Origin: Massilia sp. MS-15
Lineage (GTDB): Bacteria > Pseudomonadota > Gammaproteobacteria > Burkholderiales > Burkholderiaceae_D
Assembly: GCF_020176695.1 (NCBI RefSeq)
Contig: NZ_JAIWIA010000001.1
Coordinates: 62,001 to 126,000, forward strand
Length of the DNA: 64,000 nucleotides
Direction: 5' to 3'
Under the pieces are notes generated by a model. The model searched no databases. It was not told where the DNA came from and worked only from the letters and a program-made list of their open reading frames with translations. Within the stretch, counting starts at the first letter, position 1. The number at the start of each line of letters is the position of its first letter. Below, piece by piece: positions 1-5,714 of the stretch. The position numbers and the translations under genes were made by a program.

Positions 1-164
1 ATCGGCGGCTGGCCGCGGTCCTGGCCGGCGGCCATGGCGCCGGCGGCAGCGCAGGCCATCATGCAGGCCAGCACACCATGGCGCACCAGGCCGGCCAGAC
101 GCTGGCCCTTGCCGCATGCGCGGACGGCGCTTCCTGCCTGGTTTTTGATAAACACGTCGTTCAT
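1..164 (-). CDS. Exported protein, N-terminal fragment
   Basis: The start codon and about 54 residues are visible; the rest lies beyond the window edge. The ATG at 164-162 has a good ribosome binding site (AGAGGA about eight bases upstream). The encoded N-terminus is a long signal peptide: a basic stretch (KGQRLAGLVRHG) followed by a hydrophobic, Ala-rich core and an AMAAG cleavage-like site near residues 45-47. A secreted or periplasmic protein is therefore likely. It is divergent from ompR across about 200 bp and may share its control region. Too little of the mature part is visible to name a family. Confidence 0.6.
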   Translation of the reverse strand, partial: MNDVFIKNQAGSAVRACGKGQRLAGLVRHGVLACMMACAAAGAMAAGQDRGQPP

Positions 165-247
165 GGTGTTCCTCTTCCGCGATACGATATAAACAGATAA
201 GCTGTGCTCTCTACTTGCAGCCAGTGTAGGTGCATACCGTTCGAGGT

Positions 248-312
248 GTAAGACCGAATGGGTAAAGTTTGTAACACAATGTAATGGCTGAGCCATATGG
301 ACGAGATGTCCA
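248..312. promoter_or_regulatory. Divergent control region upstream of ompR with GTAA repeats and a dyad
   Basis: In the 199-bp spacer between the exported protein and ompR, GTAA occurs at 248, 262, 271 and 281. The last two lie in TGTAACACAATGTAATG (270-286), two TGTAA units exactly 10 bp apart, the one-turn spacing typical of OmpR-family tandem half-sites. A separate perfect dyad TGGAC-N5-GTCCA lies at 298-312. Autoregulation by OmpR is an inference from position and spacing only. No clear -10/-35 pair was identified. Confidence 0.35.
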
Positions 313-363
313 AACGATATGACGTTACCATAGCGACATGCTCCTGACAAATCCGGAATCCAT

Positions 364-1140
364 ATGAACACGACGAACAACACGGGCAATGCAAGCGGCG
401 CCAGCCCAGGCAGCCAGGGCGGACACTCCGCGCGGATCATGGTGGTGGACGATGACGTGCGCCTGCGCGACCTGCTGCGCCGCTATCTGACCGAACAGGG
501 CTTCCAGGTGGTGACCGCGGAAAGCGCGCCGGCCATGAACAAGCTGTGGCTGCGCGAGCGCTACGACCTGCTGGTACTCGACCTGATGCTGCCGGGCGAG
601 GACGGCCTGTCGATCTGCCGCCGCCTGCGCGGCGCCGGCGACCAGACCCCGATCATCATGCTGACCGCGAAAGGCGAGGACGTCGACCGCATCGTCGGCC
701 TCGAGATGGGCGCCGACGACTACCTGCCGAAACCTTTCAACCCGCGCGAGCTGGTGGCGCGCATCGGCGCCGTCCTGCGCCGCAAGGGTCCGGACGAGAT
801 CCCGGGCGCGCCGAGCGAAACCCCGCAGACCTTCGAGTTCGGCGACTTCGTGCTCGACCTGGGCACCCGCACCCTCAAGAAGAACGGCGAGACCGTGCCC
901 CTGACCACCGGCGAATTCTCGGTGCTGAAGGTGTTCGCGCGCCATGCGCGCCAGCCACTGTCGCGCGAGAAGCTGATGGAACTCGCGCGCGGCCGCGAGT
1001 ACGAGGTGTTCGACCGCTCGCTGGACGTGCAGATCTCGCGCCTGCGCAAGCTGATCGAGCCCGATCCATCAAGCCCGCTGTACATCCAGACCGTGTGGGG
1101 CCTGGGCTACGTGTTCATCCCTGAAGGACAGCCGCGCTAG
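364..1140 (+). CDS. ompR: OmpR-family response regulator
   Basis: Response regulator of 258 residues with a CheY-like receiver followed by a winged-helix DNA-binding domain. The acidic pocket is IMVVDDD, the phospho-acceptor is Asp73 in LVLDLMLPGEDG, and the conserved Lys123 is in YLPKPFNPREL. The C-terminal half ends in the usual OmpR/PhoB wing (QTVWGLGYVFIP). The first ~24 residues are a low-complexity Asn/Gly/Ser extension not usual in the family, so a later start cannot be fully excluded, although the ATG at 364 follows a GGAA-like site. The stop codon overlaps the GTG start of the envZ-type kinase by one base (TAGTG), so the two are translationally coupled. It is expected to control osmolarity or envelope genes, by family knowledge. 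Confidence 0.9.
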   Translation: MNTTNNTGNASGASPGSQGGHSARIMVVDDDVRLRDLLRRYLTEQGFQVVTAESAPAMNKLWLRERYDLLVLDLMLPGEDGLSICRRLRGAGDQTPIIMLTAKGEDVDRIVGLEMGADDYLPKPFNPRELVARIGAVLRRKGPDEIPGAPSETPQTFEFGDFVLDLGTRTLKKNGETVPLTTGEFSVLKVFARHARQPLSREKLMELARGREYEVFDRSLDVQISRLRKLIEPDPSSPLYIQTVWGLGYVFIPEGQPR

Positions 1141-2555
1141 TGTTCGCCCCACTTTCGGCGGCGCGCCGCGCCGCGCGCTTCGCCTGGTACCGCAGCGGCC
1201 TGTTCTGGCGCACCTTCCTGCTGATGGCGGCGCTCACCGCGGTCTCGATCGGTTCGTGGATCGGCATGATCAGCGTGTTCCAGCGCGGCCCGCAGGTACA
1301 GCAGACCGCCGAGCTGGTGGTGTCGGTGGTGACCCTGACCCGGGCCGCCCTCACCCACTCCGCGCCCGACCTGCGCCGCGAACTGCTGCTGGAACTGGTG
1401 TCGAACGAAGGCATCCGCATCCTGACCCTGAACGACGACGACCTGGTCGAGCCGCCGCCGGACAATCCCCTGATGCCCGAGATCGCCGCCAAGGTGCGCG
1501 AGCGCCTCGGCCAGCAGACCCGCTTCTCCAGCGGCGTGAACGGCGTGCCCGGCTTCTACATCAGCTTCAACATCGACGAGGACGAATACTGGCTGATGCT
1601 GGAACGCGAACGCCTGGCCGGGCTGACGCGCGGACAATGGCTGGGCTGGGCCGCGCTGGTGGGCCTGCTGTCGCTGATCGGCGCGGCCTTCATCTCCTCG
1701 CTGGTGAACCGCCCGCTCGCGCGCCTGACGGCAGCGGCGCGCGCCATCGCCAAGGGAGAGCGACCGGCGCCCCTGCCCGAGAAGGGCTCGCAGGAGATCA
1801 TCGAGGCCAACCGCAGCTTCAACCAGATGGTCGAAGACCTGGCCCAGGTCGAGAAGGACCGCGCCGTGATCCTGGCCGGCATTTCGCACGACCTGCGCAC
1901 GCCGCTGGCGCGCATGCAGCTCGAAGTCGAGATGGCCAAGCTGCCGCAGGATGCGCGCGAAGGCATGCAGTCGGACATCAACCAGATGGATGCGATCATC
2001 GGCCAGTTCCTCGACTACGCCAAGCCGACCGACGCCGCCACCTTCGTCGACGTCAACCTGAGCGAGATGCTGTCGGACGTCGGGCGCGAGGCGGGCCGTA
2101 TCCGCGACCTGCGCCTGAGCCTCGACCTGATGCCGGGCGTGCACGTGATGGGCAATGCCACTGACCTGCGGCGCGTGGTCAACAACATCATCGAGAACGC
2201 CCGCAAGTACGGCAAGACGCCGGGCCAGGACCATACCGAGATCGCGATCGTGTTAAGAGTAAAAGCGACAGGCCACGGACGGCGCGCGGTGATCGAGATC
2301 TGCGACCATGGCGTCGGGGTGCCGGAAGACCAGATCAGCCAGCTGCTGAAACCCTTCACGCGCCTGGACAGCGCGCGCGGCCAGGCCAATGGCGCCGGCC
2401 TGGGCCTGGCCATCGTGGAGCGGGTGCTGAGCCGCCATCACGCCGAATTCACGGTCGGCAACCGCGAGGGCGGCGGCCTGGTGCTGCAGCTGGCGCTGCC
2501 GCTGGCCAACCAGGGCCTGGCGGAGCGCTGGAGCGCGGGACCGAAACCCGTCTAG
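1140..2555 (+). CDS. envZ: EnvZ-type sensor histidine kinase
   Basis: Inner-membrane sensor kinase of 471 residues starting with GTG that overlaps the ompR stop by one base. Visible in order: a first membrane segment near residues 22-46, a periplasmic sensor part to about 168, a second membrane segment near 169-190, a HAMP linker, the HisKA box GISHDLRTPLARMQ with phospho-acceptor His250, and the HATPase_c N box (NNIIENARKYG), G1 box (DHGVGVPEDQ) and G2 box (GAGLGLAIVERV). All catalytic boxes are intact. Its partner is the adjacent OmpR. The last stop shares the palindrome CTAG (2552-2555) with the stop of the convergent epimerase gene. Confidence 0.9.
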   Translation: MFAPLSAARRAARFAWYRSGLFWRTFLLMAALTAVSIGSWIGMISVFQRGPQVQQTAELVVSVVTLTRAALTHSAPDLRRELLLELVSNEGIRILTLNDDDLVEPPPDNPLMPEIAAKVRERLGQQTRFSSGVNGVPGFYISFNIDEDEYWLMLERERLAGLTRGQWLGWAALVGLLSLIGAAFISSLVNRPLARLTAAARAIAKGERPAPLPEKGSQEIIEANRSFNQMVEDLAQVEKDRAVILAGISHDLRTPLARMQLEVEMAKLPQDAREGMQSDINQMDAIIGQFLDYAKPTDAATFVDVNLSEMLSDVGREAGRIRDLRLSLDLMPGVHVMGNATDLRRVVNNIIENARKYGKTPGQDHTEIAIVLRVKATGHGRRAVIEICDHGVGVPEDQISQLLKPFTRLDSARGQANGAGLGLAIVERVLSRHHAEFTVGNREGGGLVLQLALPLANQGLAERWSAGPKPV

Positions 2556-3502
2556 CGCAGGCTGGCCAGCGCCCCTTCCAGGCGCGGGTAGCGGAACACG
2601 AAGCCTTCGCGCTGCAGCCGGCGCGGCGCCACGCGCTGCCCTTCCAGCAGCAGGTCGGCCTGCTCGCCCAGCAGCAGGCGCACCGGCCAGCCCGGGGTCG
2701 GCACGATGGCCGGACGGCGCCACAGGCGCGCGGCGCAGCGGCTGAATGCCAGCTGGGTGACGCACTCGGGCGCCGTGACATTCGTTATACCGGCCCGCGG
2801 CGGGCCGGACGCTTCGAGCGCCAGCCGCCAGCGGTGCGCCATGGCGCCCACCACATCCTCGACATGGATCCAGGACATCCACTGGCGGCCGCTGCCCAGC
2901 CGGCCGCCCAGGCCGAGGCGGATCGGCAGCAGCAGCATGGGCAGCGCGCCGCCCCGTCCGAGCACCAGGCCGAAGCGCATGCACTCCACCCGTACGCCGT
3001 GCGCGACGGCGGCGACGGCCGCCTCTTCCCATTCGCGGCACAGGTCCGACATGAACACCGGCTGCGGCGGCGCGGATTCATCGAGTTCGGTCGCGTCGCC
3101 GAGCCGCTGCACGCCGTAGTAGCCGATGGCGGATGCGTTCAGCAGCAGGAAAGGCTTGCGCTCGGCGCGTGCCATCCAGTCCACCAGGCGCCGCGTCAGC
3201 GCGACCCGGCTGCGGCGCAGCGCGGCCTTGCGCGCCGCGCTCCAGCGCGGCCCGAGGATGCGCGCACCGGCCAGGTTCACCACCACGTCCACCGGGGTCG
3301 AGGGCGGCAGTTCGTCGAGCGTGGCGACCCAGCGCACCGCGCCGGCGATGCGCCGCGCCGCCTGCGGGTCGCGGCTCAGGCCGATCACGGCATGGCCGTC
3401 GTCCAGCAGGGCGCGTACCAGGTGCCCGCCGACGAAGCCGGTGGCGCCGGTGACCAGCACCGTGCGCTTGCAGGTGTCGAAGGAGATCGGTGCGGCGTTC
3501 AT
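2552..3502 (-). CDS. TIGR01777-type NAD-dependent epimerase/dehydratase family protein
   Basis: Protein of 316 residues of the short-chain dehydrogenase/epimerase superfamily, subgroup known as TIGR01777 (YfcH-like) with a C-terminal DUF1731-like region. The Rossmann nucleotide-binding motif VTGATGFVGGHLV sits at the N-terminus, followed by NLAGARILGPRW and the active-site-like SAIGYYG segment; WMSWIHVEDVVGA is typical of this subgroup. The start was taken at ATG 3502-3500, which overlaps the stop of the upstream regulator by four bases (ATGA), rather than at a longer upstream read-through start. The substrate of this family is unknown. It is convergent with envZ. Confidence 0.85.
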   Translation of the reverse strand: MNAAPISFDTCKRTVLVTGATGFVGGHLVRALLDDGHAVIGLSRDPQAARRIAGAVRWVATLDELPPSTPVDVVVNLAGARILGPRWSAARKAALRRSRVALTRRLVDWMARAERKPFLLLNASAIGYYGVQRLGDATELDESAPPQPVFMSDLCREWEEAAVAAVAHGVRVECMRFGLVLGRGGALPMLLLPIRLGLGGRLGSGRQWMSWIHVEDVVGAMAHRWRLALEASGPPRAGITNVTAPECVTQLAFSRCAARLWRRPAIVPTPGWPVRLLLGEQADLLLEGQRVAPRRLQREGFVFRYPRLEGALASLR

Positions 3503-4041
3503 GGCTGCTCCTTGGCGGCCGGGCCGAGGAAGCGCGCCAGCTTGCCGCCCATCTTGACCATGCGCTGCACGGTCTGCGGCGGCAGGTGCTGGTAATCCTG
3601 GAAGCTGGCGCCGAGCATGTCGAGGAATGCGAGCACGGCCTGCATGCGCGCCAGCGTGGCGGCATCGAGTTCGCCGTCTTCCTCGCCTTCGATCGCGCAC
3701 TCGCGCAGCACGCTCAGGGTGGGATCGATCTCGCGCCGCTTGCGCTCTTCGAGGATGACGCGGAAGATTTCCCACACGTCCTGCAGCGCCGCGAAATGGT
3801 CGCGGCGGTCGCCCAGCACGTGGCTGACGCGCACCAGCTTCCAGCTCTGCAGCTCCTTGAGGCTGGTGCTCACGTTCGAGCGCGCCACGCCCAGGGTCTC
3901 CGCGATGTCTTCGGCCGTAAGCGGGCGTCCCGCCAGGTAGAGCAGCGCGTGGATCTGCGCCACCGTGCGGTTGACGCCCCAGCGGGTGCCCATTTCTCCC
4001 CAGTGCAGGACGAACTTCTGTGCGGTCGGGCTGAGCGACAT
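3499..4041 (-). CDS. GbsR/MarR-family transcriptional regulator
   Basis: Winged-helix regulator of 180 residues. The N-terminal half resembles GbsR-type MarR proteins (LHWGEMGTRWGVNRTVAQIH), with the recognition helix region GVARSNVSTSLKELQSWKLV at about residues 55-75. The C-terminal half is helical and acidic. The start was placed at ATG 4041-4039; the longer in-frame extension encodes an unlikely hydrophobic run from an AT-rich promoter region. Its 3' end overlaps the epimerase start by four bases, so the two genes form an operon. It is divergent from the threonine dehydratase gene, and the 12-bp triple repeat in the shared spacer is a possible target. The ligand is unknown. Confidence 0.8.
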   Translation of the reverse strand: MSLSPTAQKFVLHWGEMGTRWGVNRTVAQIHALLYLAGRPLTAEDIAETLGVARSNVSTSLKELQSWKLVRVSHVLGDRRDHFAALQDVWEIFRVILEERKRREIDPTLSVLRECAIEGEEDGELDAATLARMQAVLAFLDMLGASFQDYQHLPPQTVQRMVKMGGKLARFLGPAAKEQP

Positions 4042-4096
4042 GATATTTTTCTTATTTCTGTTAATACTGAAATTAAAGAACAAAATGGCGCATATG

Positions 4097-4132
4097 GCAA
4101 GCAATATCGCAAGCAGTATCGCAAGCAATCTG
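4097..4132. repeat. Three tandem 12-bp repeats in a divergent promoter region
   Basis: Three head-to-tail units GCAAGCAATATC, GCAAGCAGTATC and GCAAGCAATCTG occupy 4097-4132 between the GbsR/MarR regulator and the threonine dehydratase. The second unit differs from the first at one base and the third at two. They may be operator iterons for the neighbouring regulator or merely slippage products. Confidence 0.6.
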
Positions 4133-4138
4133 ACAAGG

Positions 4139-4151
4139 TGGACGCGTGGGC
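4139..4151. repeat. Half copy of the TGGACGCGTGGGC palindromic element
   Basis: TGGACGCGTGGGC is identical over 13 bases to the left arms of the two complete elements at 28418-28450 and 50789-50820. The right arm (CCGCCCACCCTA) is absent here, so this is either a decayed copy or chance similarity in GC-rich DNA. Confidence 0.35.
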
Positions 4152-4180
4152 AGGCCGGCACGGGGCGGCAGGACCTTGGC

Positions 4181-4186
4181 TATACT
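4181..4186 (+). promoter_or_regulatory. Possible -10 box for the threonine dehydratase gene
   Basis: TATACT lies 33 bases before the dehydratase ATG, giving a short leader of roughly 25 bases. No convincing -35 hexamer is seen at the right distance, so an activator or weak promoter is possible. Confidence 0.35.
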
Positions 4187-4218
4187 GGTGGCTTTCGACT
4201 TCTGCGAGCCCGACCGAC

Positions 4219-5193
4219 ATGCCAGACACCGCCCTCTCCTACCACGACGTCGAACTGGCGGCCGAGCGCCTGGCCGGCGCCGCCCACCGCACGCCGGTGC
4301 TGACCTCCAGTACGGCCGATGCGCGCACCGGCGGCACCCTGTTCTTCAAGTGCGAGAATTTCCAGCGCATGGGCGCCTTCAAGTTCCGCGGCGCCTACAA
4401 CGCGATCGCGAAGTTCGACGCGGCCCAGCGCGCGGCCGGGGTGCTCACCTATTCGTCCGGCAACCACGCCCAGGCGATCGCCCTGTCGGCGCGCCTGGCC
4501 GGGATCCACTCGACCATCATCATGCCGCTCGACGCGCCGGCGCTGAAGGTCAAGGCGACCCGGGAATACGGCGGCGAGGTGGTCACCTATGACCGCTACA
4601 CCGAGGACCGCGAGGAGATCGGGCGCCGCCTGTCGCAGGAACGCGGCATGACCCTGGTGCCGCCCTACGACCATCCGGACGTGATCGCGGGCCAGGGCAC
4701 GGCGGCCAAGGAACTGTTCGAGGAAACGGGCCCGCTCGACATCCTGCTGGTGTGCCTGGGCGGCGGCGGCCTGCTGGCCGGCTGCGCGCTGGCGGCGCGC
4801 GCGCTGTCGCCGCATTGCAAGGTGATCGGGGTCGAGCCGGAGGCCGGCAACGACGGCCAGCAGTCGCTGCGCAAGGGCGAGATCGTGCACATCGCGGTGC
4901 CCAGGACCATCGCCGACGGCGCCATGGTGACCCATGTCGGCGCGCACAATTTCGAGGTGATCCGGCGCGCCGTCGACGAGATCGTCACCGTCAGCGACGC
5001 GCAGCTGGTGCAGACCATGGCCTACTTTGCCGAACGCATGAAAATGATCGTCGAGCCGACCGGCTGCCTGGCGGCGGCCGCGGCGCTGCACGGCGTGGTC
5101 GACGTGAAAGGCAAGCGCGTCGGCATCCTGGTCAGCGGCGGCAACGTCGACCTGGCGCGTTTCGCGGAACTGGTCGCGACGGCATCGGCGTGA
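4219..5193 (+). CDS. Threonine/serine dehydratase (PLP-dependent, single domain)
   Basis: Fold-type II PLP enzyme of 324 residues. The PLP lysine is Lys55 in MGAFKFRGA, the substrate loop SSGNHAQA follows, and the glycine-rich phosphate loop is CLGGGGLLAG. The C-terminal segment SGGNVDL is also characteristic. There is no ACT regulatory domain, so it resembles catabolic threonine ammonia-lyase or serine racemase / 3-hydroxyaspartate ammonia-lyase enzymes more than biosynthetic IlvA. The reaction is probably deamination of L-threonine or L-serine to a 2-oxo acid and ammonia in the cytoplasm; the exact substrate cannot be fixed from sequence. The start at ATG 4219 fits the family N-terminus. 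It is divergent from the GbsR/MarR regulator. Confidence 0.85.
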   Translation: MPDTALSYHDVELAAERLAGAAHRTPVLTSSTADARTGGTLFFKCENFQRMGAFKFRGAYNAIAKFDAAQRAAGVLTYSSGNHAQAIALSARLAGIHSTIIMPLDAPALKVKATREYGGEVVTYDRYTEDREEIGRRLSQERGMTLVPPYDHPDVIAGQGTAAKELFEETGPLDILLVCLGGGGLLAGCALAARALSPHCKVIGVEPEAGNDGQQSLRKGEIVHIAVPRTIADGAMVTHVGAHNFEVIRRAVDEIVTVSDAQLVQTMAYFAERMKMIVEPTGCLAAAAALHGVVDVKGKRVGILVSGGNVDLARFAELVATASA

Positions 5194-5202
5194 ACGATTC
5201 CT

Positions 5203-5228
5203 GCTGGAATGGCGAATACCGTTCCAGC
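5203..5228 (+). terminator. Hairpin after the dehydratase gene
   Basis: GCTGGAATGG (5203-5212) pairs with CCGTTCCAGC (5219-5228) around a CGAATA loop; the only non-Watson-Crick pair is one U-G wobble. It lies ten bases after the stop codon. No T tract follows, so termination strength is doubtful. Confidence 0.4.
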
Positions 5229-5305
5229 GCGCGCACGCGTGTGACAGCGAACAGAAGCGTGTAAGACGGGCGCGGACAATGGAGGCTCAATCCAAGGAGC
5301 CGACC

Positions 5306-5704
5306 ATGAAGCGTCATCTGTGCCTCAGCATCCTCGCCGCGGCGCTGGCCGCGTCCGCCGTCCCTCCGGCACTGGCCGGCTCGGAGATCGTCAAGTGCGT
5401 GGGCAGCGACGGCCGCATCACCCTCACCGACCAGCCCTGCGCGGGCCGCGCCAGCACCGTGCGCCTGCCCGGCGGCGGCGCCGACGCCCCGTCCGGCCAG
5501 GCCCGGCACGATGCCGGCCGCGTGGCGCCCTATCCGCTGGCCGTCGAGCAGGGCGTGCTGCCGCCCCCGCCGCAGCGTAGCGCGGGCTTCGTGCGCACCC
5601 GGGGCAAGCCGCTGACGCGCGACATCGCCACCCTGAAGGCCGCGCGCGCCCAGTTCCTGCTGATGGATACCGGCACCCGCCAGACCCTGGCCACCCTCGA
5701 CTGA
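5306..5704 (+). CDS. DUF4124-like exported protein
   Basis: Small protein of 132 residues with a clear signal peptide (MKRHLCLSILAAALAASAVP, cleavage probably after ALA near residue 24). The start of the mature part, EIVKCVGSDGRITLTDQPC, matches the short DUF4124 pattern in which an aromatic or Lys-Cys segment is followed by a 'G-x-I-T-x-T-D-x-P-C' stretch. The rest is Pro/Gly/Arg-rich with no recognisable domain. The start at 5306 is supported by AAGGAG seven bases upstream. The function is unknown; a periplasmic location is expected. It is convergent with the GGDEF-EAL gene, only ten bases away. Confidence 0.65.
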   Translation: MKRHLCLSILAAALAASAVPPALAGSEIVKCVGSDGRITLTDQPCAGRASTVRLPGGGADAPSGQARHDAGRVAPYPLAVEQGVLPPPPQRSAGFVRTRGKPLTRDIATLKAARAQFLLMDTGTRQTLATLD

Positions 5705-5714
5705 AGCGCCGCCC

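Noticed and set aside
4097..4132. CRISPR-like array
   Set aside because: The three units are directly adjacent with no spacers, and only 12 bp long, with no cas genes nearby.
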